Below, piece after piece: positions 1 to 6,325 of a stretch of 9,165 bases of DNA. The notes beneath the pieces were generated by a model that was not told the DNA's origin, ran no database searches, and saw only the letters and a program-made list of their open reading frames with translations. The stretch lies in NCBI GenBank assembly GCA_964396385.1, contig CAYNFH010000245.1:1-9165 (forward strand), in the 5' to 3' direction. Each line of letters opens with the position of its first letter. Position 1 is the stretch's first letter. Made by a program: the position numbers and the translations under genes. The DNA comes from CAYNFH01 sp964396385 (lineage in GTDB: Bacteria > Armatimonadota > Chthonomonadetes > Chthonomonadales > CAJBBX01).

Positions 1-163
1 CGCCGGGCTGGAACCCCGGCGCTATTGAAAGGAAACCCGGCTGAAGCCGGCTCCGCAGCCCGAAGGGGTTCCCCTGTAATAGCACCGGGGTTTCAGCCCG
101 GTGCAGAGGCTCCGCAGCCCGAAGGGGTTCCTCAGTAACAGCCCGGTGGGTTTAGCCCCGGGC
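1..163. repeat. Cluster of REP-like palindromes with a 59-bp direct repeat
   Basis: Four GC-rich inverted repeats lie in a row: 1-7 with 15-21, 37-41 with 46-50, 82-89 with 97-104 (perfect 8-bp arms, GCACCGGG/CCCGGTGC), and 141-146 with 158-163. Two of the spacers hold an identical 24-bp direct repeat at 49-72 and 108-131, exactly 59 bp apart, beginning GGCTCCGCAGCC. The array sits immediately downstream of the stop codon of the stalk-protein gene. This pattern is typical of dispersed intergenic palindromes (REP-type) in GC-rich bacteria. It could also end transcripts or stabilise the 3' end of the adjacent mRNA. The window begins inside the array, so its full extent is unknown. Confidence 0.7.
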
Positions 164-182
164 GATGTGACGGAATCTCTCC

Positions 183-1850
183 CTACCGCAGCGGCAGCAA
201 TACGGCGGGAGAGGACTGGCGGGCGCGGTTGATGTCCACCGCCGTGATGGTGTAGTCCACCCGGCCGGGGTCTATCAGCCAGACGACGCTCATCGGCCGC
301 GACTGCCAGTGGCCGGCGGAATCTACCGGCACATCCTGCTGCGCTACCGTACCCTCCATGGTCAGGCCGCCCGGCTCGCGCGCCCGGTATACTACACGTA
401 CCCGCACGATGGTGTTCGGCTGGGCCGTTCCTCGCACCGTGAGCGGCTCCATCACGCGGCTTTCGCGCGGCGGGTAGAGGATGGCGGGCGCGGGCGGCGG
501 ACCGGGCCGCGCGGCGATGACGCGCGGAGTAGTCTGCACAAACCGCCGCCCGTCCGGTGTCACCAGCGTCACGACCACGGGCGCCTGCCAGATGTTATCC
601 CCGGGCCTCACTGTGTAGGATCCCACGTAGCTGCCCGGAGTCTCCTCCACCATCCGCCGGTTACGGATGCCGGCCCAGTCGAAGCTGGCGCTTCCGCCGG
701 GCGTTCCCGAAGCCTGAACGCGGAGCACGTCTCCGGGCCCCAGGGTTCCGGAGTCCTCCACCACCACGGAGCGGATGCCGCTCGGGATCGCCTCCACATC
801 GAAGGTCCAGCTTGCGTGTGCGGTGTTGCCGGCTCGGTCCGGCACGTCCAGTGTAACGGTGTGAGGACCGGCCGTGAGCAGCCGCGGCGGGCTGTAAGAG
901 ACGTACTCCTCGGCCACGGTACTGTCCGGGGTCACGTCCCGGCCGTCAAGCTGGAGGCGCACCTCCGCCGTAGCAATTCCGCTGCCGCCACTATCGCTGT
1001 AGGCCGCCCAGATGAGGGGCTCCGCCCCGCGCACAACCGCGTGTGGCTCCGGCCGCATCTCCTCCACCACCGGCGGAGCAGTATCCACCAGGAGTGGCTC
1101 CCCTACGCGGTGGGGCCCGACAGTGCGGCCACCTTCCACCATATCGACCAGAATGGGAGCGCCGTCGACGAAGATCTGCCGCTCGGTCGGAGCGGTCCAT
1201 CGGCCCTCATAGATACCGGGAGTGGTCTCATTCAGCGGCGCGTCCGTTATCAGGCCGGGGATATGGAACCGGGCGTGCGCTCCGGGGGTGGCATGAACGG
1301 TGATCCGGACCGTGTCCCCCGCGTGCAGCCACTGGCCCTCCCGCGTATGGGTCGCGGAGACGATCTCCAGCTCCCGCACGGGTGGTGGACCAACGGGAGT
1401 CGGGGGCGGGACGACAATGGTCTCATGGACCTGCCCCGTGGAGATCAGGACCGTGCGAGAGACGCCGTCCCAGCGGACTTCCGCGCCGAGCGCTTCGCCC
1501 ACAAACCGCAGCGGCACCATGGTACGTCCGCCCATGGTCATGGCAGGCACGTCCAGCGTCACGTCATGCCCGTTGACGCGAGCGTCGCGGCTGCCGAGCG
1601 TCATCTGCAGGTCCAGGTTTCCCCGGCTTGCCGTAACCATCTGGGTGGCCGGGTCCCAATCCACGAACGCGCCGAGCTTCTCCAGCACGCCGCGGAGCGG
1701 CACCATGACGCGGCCGTGCACCTCCGCCGGGCCCATCCCCTGGAACACGACCGGCTGGTCGTTCACAAAGACTCGGATCTGTGCTCCGCCCGCCGCGGTG
1801 CAGGCAAGCAGCGCGGCGCACGCGATCCAGGCGTGTATCTGCTTGAGCAT
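183..1850 (-). CDS. Secreted copper amine oxidase N-domain (stalk) protein with Ig-like modules
   Basis: A 555-residue exported protein, probably an envelope or extracellular structural or adhesion protein; no catalytic domain is visible. Residues 1-23 form a signal peptide (Lys-3, hydrophobic core 7-16). An LLAC at 14-17 could be a weak lipobox. Residues 24-140 are a copper amine oxidase N-terminal-like domain, shown by two copies of the signature MVPLR..(V/L).E.LGA.V.WD at 49-66 and 111-128. A Pro-rich hinge (147-158) follows, then four beta-rich, Ig-like stretches at about 161-258, 259-353, 358-447 and 451-555. The first and third are recognisable copies of each other. This stalk domain is common in Firmicutes and Armatimonadota exoproteins and does not imply amine oxidase activity. 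The start is supported by GAGGAAG at 1858-1864, seven bases upstream of the ATG. The gene is transcribed divergently from the hydroxylase gene. Confidence 0.85.
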   Translation of the reverse strand: MLKQIHAWIACAALLACTAAGGAQIRVFVNDQPVVFQGMGPAEVHGRVMVPLRGVLEKLGAFVDWDPATQMVTASRGNLDLQMTLGSRDARVNGHDVTLDVPAMTMGGRTMVPLRFVGEALGAEVRWDGVSRTVLISTGQVHETIVVPPPTPVGPPPVRELEIVSATHTREGQWLHAGDTVRITVHATPGAHARFHIPGLITDAPLNETTPGIYEGRWTAPTERQIFVDGAPILVDMVEGGRTVGPHRVGEPLLVDTAPPVVEEMRPEPHAVVRGAEPLIWAAYSDSGGSGIATAEVRLQLDGRDVTPDSTVAEEYVSYSPPRLLTAGPHTVTLDVPDRAGNTAHASWTFDVEAIPSGIRSVVVEDSGTLGPGDVLRVQASGTPGGSASFDWAGIRNRRMVEETPGSYVGSYTVRPGDNIWQAPVVVTLVTPDGRRFVQTTPRVIAARPGPPPAPAILYPPRESRVMEPLTVRGTAQPNTIVRVRVVYRAREPGGLTMEGTVAQQDVPVDSAGHWQSRPMSVVWLIDPGRVDYTITAVDINRARQSSPAVLLPLR

Positions 1851-1864
1851 AGTAGAGCTTCCTC

Positions 1865-1893
1865 TTCAGAACGTCTGTCCAATTACTGATAAT
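1865..1893 (+). promoter_or_regulatory. Possible sigma-70-type promoter for the hydroxylase gene
   Basis: TTCAGA (1865-1870, four of six matches to TTGACA) and GATAAT (1888-1893, five of six to TATAAT) are separated by 17 bp. If used, transcription would start near 1900, giving a leader of about 150 nt that contains the three dyads. This is a consensus match by eye only. A TATATA at 2008-2013 is another -10 candidate but lacks a matching -35. Confidence 0.25.
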
Positions 1894-2040
1894 GACAAGC
1901 GATTGGCGCAACGATGCCGTTCCCGGAACCCCGGCCCCCAATGCTGGGGGAGTCTGCGGAATGGAGCCGCGCCGTTTCCGGCGAACATATACAGGCGGCG
2001 GACGTTCTATATACAAGACGTGTGCAAGGTTCCTGGACCG

Positions 2041-2046
2041 AAGGAG
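2041..2046 (+). promoter_or_regulatory. Ribosome binding site deciding the hydroxylase start
   Basis: AAGGAG lies six bases before the ATG at 2053. The reading frame is open far upstream (to 1300), but that upstream part lies antisense to the stalk gene and does not resemble any hydroxylase. This site therefore fixes the real start. Confidence 0.8.
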
Positions 2047-2052
2047 ACGACT

Positions 2053-2988
2053 ATGGCAGTCACTCGCGCACCGGAAAGACCGCAAGGGCAGGGCCTCACC
2101 ACGGGCAACGCGCCCTTTGTGGAGGACGCGCAGAGCCACGAGCAGCTCTTCATCTACCAGCCCTACGAGCTGTACTCGGAGGAGAACCACGAGGCGTGGC
2201 GGCGGCTCTATGCCAGTATCCGTGAGCGGTGGGACCGGTACGCAAACGACTACTTCTTGCGCGGGGTGGAGATCCTTCACCTGGATCCGAACCACATCCC
2301 TCGGCTGGAGGACGTGAACCGGTTCCTAGAGCCCCTGACCGGATTCCAGACCAAGCCGGTGAGCGGCTATGTGCCGATCCTCACCTTCTTCGAGTGTTTA
2401 CGGAACCGCGAGTTCCCCACCACCGTGACCATCCGCGACGCGCAGCGGCTGGACTACCTTCCGGAACCGGACATCTTTCACGACGTGGCCGGGCACGTAC
2501 CGATGCACACGGACAGGGCATTCGCCGATACGCTGGTCCGCTTCGGCAACTGCGCGCATACGGCCGTGGAGATGGTGGCGGACCTCGCTGACGAGGACGA
2601 GAAGGTGGCGCGCGTCATCAGCATGCTGCGGGCCATGCGCCGCTTCTTCTGGTTCACGGTGGAGTTCGGGCTGATGCGCGGGAAGGACGGCACCAAGGCG
2701 TACGGCAGCGGCCTGCTCAGCTCGCGCGGAGAGCTGGAGCACGCCATCATGTCGCCCAGCGTCCAGTGCTATCCCATCCAGTTCGAATGGGTGATCAACC
2801 AGGGGTACGAGATCCACCACTACCAGCCGCTGCTGTTCATCGTGGAGTCCTTCGACCACCTGTTCGACCTGATCGGCCAGTTGGAGCAGTGGATGCGCCA
2901 GGGCAAGCTGGACAACGTGGCTCCGGGCCTGCCGAACATGAGCGAGGCGGACGTGCGCCGCTTCATTGACGCATCGGGGAAGGTGTAG
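2053..2988 (+). CDS. phhA: Pterin-dependent aromatic amino acid (phenylalanine) hydroxylase
   Basis: A 311-residue member of the biopterin-dependent aromatic amino acid hydroxylase family. These cytosolic non-haem iron enzymes use O2 and a tetrahydropterin to hydroxylate phenylalanine to tyrosine. The iron ligands are visible: the family motif HDxxGH with His-143 and His-148 (FHDVAGHVP), and the glutamate of FTVEFGL, Glu-204. Other conserved family pieces are the QPYELY stretch near 36-41 and AYGSGLLSSRGE at 216-227. The catalytic domain covers almost the whole protein; there is no ACT-type regulatory domain, as expected for a bacterial enzyme. Substrate preference (Phe, Tyr or Trp) cannot be settled by eye; Phe is the default for bacteria. 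The usual partner, pterin carbinolamine dehydratase (phhB), is not in the window. The gene stands alone, with an inverted-repeat element starting 10 bp after the stop. Confidence 0.93.
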   Translation: MAVTRAPERPQGQGLTTGNAPFVEDAQSHEQLFIYQPYELYSEENHEAWRRLYASIRERWDRYANDYFLRGVEILHLDPNHIPRLEDVNRFLEPLTGFQTKPVSGYVPILTFFECLRNREFPTTVTIRDAQRLDYLPEPDIFHDVAGHVPMHTDRAFADTLVRFGNCAHTAVEMVADLADEDEKVARVISMLRAMRRFFWFTVEFGLMRGKDGTKAYGSGLLSSRGELEHAIMSPSVQCYPIQFEWVINQGYEIHHYQPLLFIVESFDHLFDLIGQLEQWMRQGKLDNVAPGLPNMSEADVRRFIDASGKV

Positions 2989-2997
2989 TGCGTGGAT

Positions 2998-3087
2998 GTC
3001 ATTCTGAGCGACAGCGAGGAATCTGCTGTTTCCGGCAGAGTACGTGCCGAGGCCGTTAAGCAGATCCCTCGCGGAGCTCGGGATGAC
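2998..3087. repeat. 90-bp inverted-repeat element of the GTCATTCTGAGCG type
   Basis: The left end reads GTCATTCTGAGCG followed by a GCGAGGAATCTGCT-like arm. The right end, read in reverse complement, begins GTCATCCCGAGC and ends GCGAGGGATCTGCT. The two imperfect arms are each about 30 bp and enclose about 30 bp of unrelated centre. From general knowledge, palindromic elements starting GTCATTCTGAGCG occur between genes in many unrelated bacterial genomes and behave like MITE- or REP-type sequences. It lies between the hydroxylase stop and the convergent end of the glycosyltransferase-like gene, where it could also act as a transcript end. It has no coding capacity of its own. Confidence 0.75.
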
Positions 3088-3121
3088 AGGTTGCTGCAGC
3101 CGGCATCCTCTGTTTCGGCAG

Positions 3122-3841
3122 CTATGGCAGCGGTGCTTGAATACCCAGAGCTAAGCCGGAGACGTTTTGAGAGAGCTGGCGCAGGCGGTAGACCCGGTGC
3201 TGCAGGTCGTTTTCGCCGCGTTGCTCCGGCGGGCACGGGAGATCGACCTCCCAAAGCCGGAGTGGCACCCCCAGCCGGTGGCAGATGGCCATGAGGTAGG
3301 GCCGCCAGCCCCAGCCGACGTCCTCCGCCAGGCGCTCCACGAACGGCAGCAGGGCGCGGTGGATGAGCAGCGGCCCGTACATGTAGTCCCCGTCCTGGCC
3401 CCAGGTTTCGGCGCAGAGCCGGTTCATCAGCGTCTCCGGGAGCTGCTGGCCCTCCGGGAAGGTGCGGAAGCTCTCCGGCGAGCGCGCCGCGATGATCATC
3501 CCTCCGCCGCCTATTGCTTGCTCTAGCATCGCCGGAGTGCGGTGCTCGAAGAACCAACGCTTGTCCGACTCCGTGTAGAGCGTCCACTCCGCCGCGGAGG
3601 CGTGGGCGGCGCCAAGGGCCGTCTTCACCTGGCCTATCAGGCGCGGCCCGTCGGGCCTATACGGCAGGACCTGCACGTCCGAAAGCTGCCGCAGCTCGCG
3701 AAGAAACGGCTCGGGGGAGCCGCCATCCGCCGCGATGATTGGGATTCCCGTCCCGGCGAGGGCCTTTACTGCGCTCAGAATGAGCTCCGCTTCCGCGACA
3801 TCCCGCGCCCACGTCGGCATAGCCGCTATCAGACTGGTCAT
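3122..3841 (-). CDS. Glycosyltransferase-like (GT-A fold) protein, function unknown
   Basis: A 239-residue soluble protein. The N-terminus (SLIAAMPTWARD, then IPIIAADGGSPEPF) resembles the nucleotide-sugar binding start of GT-A glycosyltransferases, with AADGGS at 37-42 in the place of the usual D-D-G-S. YTESDK at 89-94 is a candidate for the metal-binding acidic motif. The C-terminal half has a conserved-looking WGQDGDYMYGPLLIHR segment (147-162) and an aromatic DVGWGWRPY (174-182). No signal peptide or membrane segment is seen. Which sugar or acceptor it uses cannot be told, and neither neighbour suggests a pathway. Confidence is high that it is a gene and moderate for the fold. The start at 3841 is preferred over the ATG at 3856 because GGAGGT (3849-3854) lies seven bases upstream of it; using 3856 would add five residues (MEVER). 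Confidence 0.7.
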   Translation of the reverse strand: MTSLIAAMPTWARDVAEAELILSAVKALAGTGIPIIAADGGSPEPFLRELRQLSDVQVLPYRPDGPRLIGQVKTALGAAHASAAEWTLYTESDKRWFFEHRTPAMLEQAIGGGGMIIAARSPESFRTFPEGQQLPETLMNRLCAETWGQDGDYMYGPLLIHRALLPFVERLAEDVGWGWRPYLMAICHRLGVPLRLWEVDLPCPPEQRGENDLQHRVYRLRQLSQNVSGLALGIQAPLP

Positions 3842-3931
3842 CCGCTCCACCTCCATCCTGAGATTACCTGGAGGGGCTGCGTGGTATGGCGGCGAATCAG
3901 AGGTGACGTTAAGGTGTTCGCGACGATACGC

Positions 3932-3954
3932 GCGCTCGGACCAAGGTCCGGCGC
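3932..3954. promoter_or_regulatory. Dyad: possible operator or hairpin upstream of the propeller gene
   Basis: CGGACC (3937-3942) and GGTCCG (3945-3950) are perfect inverted arms around AA. Flanking GCGC copies at 3932-3935 and 3951-3954 extend the stem to ten pairs with one bulged T. A two-base centre suits a protein-binding dyad better than an RNA hairpin. Confidence 0.4.
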
Positions 3955-3973
3955 TGGGTGACCTGTCGGCCTA

Positions 3974-3993
3974 GTGTCCACCTGCGTGGACAC
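3974..3993. promoter_or_regulatory. Perfect 8-bp dyad upstream of the propeller gene
   Basis: GTGTCCAC (3974-3981) and GTGGACAC (3986-3993) are perfect inverted arms around CTGC. The dyad ends 26 bases before the ATG at 4020 and 10 bases before its ribosome binding site. It may be an operator in DNA or a stable hairpin in the leader RNA. Its centre is 40 bp from that of the preceding dyad. Confidence 0.5.
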
Positions 3994-4019
3994 GGGTCGC
4001 AGTGGAAGGAACCTCCGCT

Positions 4020-6275
4020 ATGCGCCTCCGGCATCTCTCCATCCTCTTTGCGATTCTGCCGCTATTGTCGGGCCCCACCCGGGCGCAGCCGGCCCGGACG
4101 TGGCAGCCGGTGGGGCTCTCCGGCGGCGGCGCGATGTTCTCACCGGCCATCAGTCCCGCCGATCCGAGCCGCATGATGGTGAACTGCGACATGAGCGCGG
4201 CCTACATCACTCAGGATGGCGGCGCCACCTGGCAGATGATCTCCTGGAGCCAGCTCCACGCCAACACGCGGTGCAACCCGGCCTTTGACCCCCGCGATCC
4301 GCAGACAGTCTTCGCGGCGGACGGCGGGAGCCGCCTCAAGGTGAGCCACGACGGCGGCGTCCACTTTGAGCCGCTCGCGGAGTTCAAGGGCGAGCTGGAG
4401 GGCCGCATCGCCATCGACCCCACCTATTCAAAGCGGATGCTCGTGGGCACAAGCCAGGGCATTTTCAGCTCCGCCGACGCCGGCAAGACCTGGACAGCCT
4501 GTGAGGGCCTCGCCGGGGACCCCCTCTCCTTCCACTTTGACCTGAACACTCCCGCGCTGCGCCGGACCTGCTTCGCGGGAACCAGCAAGGGGATATGGCG
4601 GTCACGCGACAGCGGGGAGACGTGGACCAAGGTGACCAACGGCCTGCCAGCGCGGGACATCCTCTCCTTCGCGGGCGGCTCGGATCCCAAGCAGCGTCTC
4701 ACCATCCTCTACTGTTCGGTGCCGAGCAGCGTCGAGGGCGGCAGCCTGACCGGCGGAATCTACCGCTCCACGGACGGCGGCGCGTCCTGGCAGTCTGCCA
4801 TGGGCGAAGGATTGAATAAGGAGACGAAAGCCTTTGACGAGTGGGCCATAGGCCCAGTGGCGCAGTACCGGCACGTGCTCACCTCCGATGCGGATCCGCG
4901 CCTCGTTTACACCTTCAACACGAACACCGGGATCCCGCCGCCGCACAACGCCACCGTGTTCCGCTCCACCGACGCCGGAGCGACCTGGACCGCCACCTTT
5001 CAGGGCGACCCGCGCTACCCCAACTGCAACGTGGAGAGGGACTACACGGTCTGTGAGGATGGCCAGTTCTACCAGGACGTACCCTGGCCCGCCATTGACG
5101 ACCGCGATCCGGACCGCTTGATCCTGGTCACTATGGGCCAATGCTATCTGACCGTGGACGGCGGCAAGACGTGGAAGTGCGGCCACACGCACCTGGTGGT
5201 GGATAAGCGGATGCCGGGACCCAGCAGCCGCTGGGAGTGCAACGGACTGGTGGTCACCACCACCTGGAACTACTATGTCGATCCGTTCGAGCCGGACCGG
5301 CACTACATCTGCTACACCGACATCGGGTTCGCTCGGTCCCAGGATGCCGGCCGCACGTGGCAGTGGTGGAGCGTCAAGGGCCGCGCGCCCTGGAGCAACA
5401 CCTGCTATGAGCTAGCGTTCGATCCGGACACGCCGGGCAAAGTGTGGGGCGCCTTCTCCAACGTCCATGACATCCCGAACGGCAACATCATCTGGGGCAA
5501 CCATAGGGACACCTACCCCGGCGGCGTCTGCGTGAGCTACAACTCGACCCAGACGTGGGCCGTCTCCAACCAGGGGCTGCCTGCCGCGGCGGTCACCTCC
5601 GTGGTCGTCGACCCAAAGAGCCCAAAGGGCTCCCGGATGCTGTATGCGGCCGTGTTCAATCACGGCGTTTACCGCTCGACCGACGACGGCAATACCTGGA
5701 GCGCCCGCTCGAACGGGCTCGGCGCGCCCTCCAACATGCGCGTCTGCCGGGTCTACCTGCACCCGGACGGAACGCTGTTCGCGCTGGTGACCGCGATGCG
5801 CCGGAACGGCCAGTTCCAGCCGGAGGGGGTCGGTCTGTACCGCTCCAGGGATCGAGGTGACCACTGGGAGCTCGTGAACCGCTCCAATCCGCTCCTATGG
5901 CCAAAGGACTTCACGGTGGACCGGCGGGACAGCAAGACCATCTACGTGGGGGCGTGCGATGCGCAGCACGACCAGGCAGGGCTGTACCGCACGACGGACG
6001 GAGGGGCTACGTGGACAAGGCTGGCGCGCAAAGGCTCGGAGCATTTCGGCGCGTACCCGCATCCCCAGCGTCCCGGCTGGATCTACATGACGCTGACTGA
6101 GGGAGCGCCGGGAGCGGGGCTATGGCTCAGCAAGGACAACGGCGCCACGTGGACTCCCCTGGACGGGCTGCCGTTCAGCAACGCCCAACGCGTGACGGTG
6201 GATCCGCACGACCCGGACACCATCTACGTCACCACCTTTGGCGGAAGCGTGTGGCGAGGTCCTGCGGGCGGATGA
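4020..6275 (+). CDS. Secreted Asp-box (BNR) beta-propeller protein, sialidase/GH74-like
   Basis: A 751-residue exported protein. Residues 1-22 are a signal peptide (MRLRH, hydrophobic core 7-17, probable cleavage after TRA). The body is a chain of Asp-box turns, (S/T)xDxGx(T/S)W, at residues 64, 109, 151, 195, 250, 316, 378, 440, 553, 609, 658 and 704, with a degenerate one at 506. Thirteen blades fit two seven-bladed propellers, as in GH74 xyloglucanases, sortilin-type and sialidase-like folds. The opening WQPVGLSGGGAMFSPAISP resembles uncharacterised exoproteins I recall from Planctomycetes-like genomes. I see no proven catalytic residues, so a glycan-binding or glycan-cleaving role is inference. 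About fifteen cysteines suggest disulphides outside the cell. The ATG at 4020 is preferred over the GTG at 4002 because GGAAGGA (4004-4010) precedes it and the signal peptide then starts at residue 1. Confidence 0.85.
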   Translation: MRLRHLSILFAILPLLSGPTRAQPARTWQPVGLSGGGAMFSPAISPADPSRMMVNCDMSAAYITQDGGATWQMISWSQLHANTRCNPAFDPRDPQTVFAADGGSRLKVSHDGGVHFEPLAEFKGELEGRIAIDPTYSKRMLVGTSQGIFSSADAGKTWTACEGLAGDPLSFHFDLNTPALRRTCFAGTSKGIWRSRDSGETWTKVTNGLPARDILSFAGGSDPKQRLTILYCSVPSSVEGGSLTGGIYRSTDGGASWQSAMGEGLNKETKAFDEWAIGPVAQYRHVLTSDADPRLVYTFNTNTGIPPPHNATVFRSTDAGATWTATFQGDPRYPNCNVERDYTVCEDGQFYQDVPWPAIDDRDPDRLILVTMGQCYLTVDGGKTWKCGHTHLVVDKRMPGPSSRWECNGLVVTTTWNYYVDPFEPDRHYICYTDIGFARSQDAGRTWQWWSVKGRAPWSNTCYELAFDPDTPGKVWGAFSNVHDIPNGNIIWGNHRDTYPGGVCVSYNSTQTWAVSNQGLPAAAVTSVVVDPKSPKGSRMLYAAVFNHGVYRSTDDGNTWSARSNGLGAPSNMRVCRVYLHPDGTLFALVTAMRRNGQFQPEGVGLYRSRDRGDHWELVNRSNPLLWPKDFTVDRRDSKTIYVGACDAQHDQAGLYRTTDGGATWTRLARKGSEHFGAYPHPQRPGWIYMTLTEGAPGAGLWLSKDNGATWTPLDGLPFSNAQRVTVDPHDPDTIYVTTFGGSVWRGPAGG

Positions 6276-6280
6276 AAAGC

Positions 6281-6306
6281 TGAAGGGGTGAAAGGGTGAA
6301 GGGGTG
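6281..6306. repeat. Short 8-bp tandem repeat in a convergent gap
   Basis: TGAAGGGG, TGAAAGGG and TGAAGGGG follow one another, then TG. It lies in the 50-bp gap between the propeller stop and the convergent phosphoesterase stop. The tract is purine-only on this strand apart from T at each unit start. No clear terminator hairpin is seen in the gap; only the 8-bp palindrome GGTGCACC (6303-6310). Confidence 0.5.
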
Positions 6307-6325
6307 CACCACCTCTTCCTCGGGT

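Larger units (their letters stand above)
1851..2052. other. Divergent intergenic region with structured leader
   Basis: This 202-bp gap separates two divergent genes and must hold both promoters. The part at 1881-1904 is the most AT-rich. Three dyads follow on the hydroxylase side: 1919-1923 with 1925-1929 (GTTCC/GGAAC), a perfect 6-bp stem with a 4-base loop at 1935-1940 and 1945-1950 (CCCCCA/TGGGGG), and 1957-1961 with 1976-1980 (CGGAA/TTCCG). None is followed by a T tract, so none is a simple terminator. I see no small gene here. Confidence 0.5.
3842..4019. other. Divergent intergenic region between glycosyltransferase-like and propeller genes
   Basis: This gap of about 180 bp holds the start signals of both genes and two strong dyads, listed separately. 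The GGAGGT at 3849-3854 serves the minus-strand gene and GGAAGGA at 4004-4010 serves the plus-strand gene. I could not pick out a convincing -35/-10 pair on either strand. Confidence 0.5.

Noticed and set aside
1..163. CRISPR array from the repeated units
   Set aside because: There are only two identical repeats, the 'spacers' are palindromes, and no cas gene is present.
309..1889. Long plus-strand reading frame of about 526 codons
   Set aside because: It lies antisense to the stalk gene, gives a His/Arg-rich peptide with no domain, and has no ribosome binding site. It is a GC-rich shadow.
1300..2052. Upstream extension of the hydroxylase frame
   Set aside because: The extension overlaps the stalk gene antisense, resembles no hydroxylase, and a good ribosome binding site marks the ATG at 2053.
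2992..3294. Small plus-strand reading frame starting MDVILSDSEES
   Set aside because: Its first part is a translation of the GTCATTCTGAGCG-type repeat, a known source of false genes, and the rest is antisense to the glycosyltransferase-like gene. The minus frame at 2820-3587 crosses the same repeat and is rejected for the same reason.
4002..4019. GTG start for the propeller gene
   Set aside because: It overlaps the ribosome binding site for the ATG at 4020 and would add six residues ahead of a clear signal peptide.
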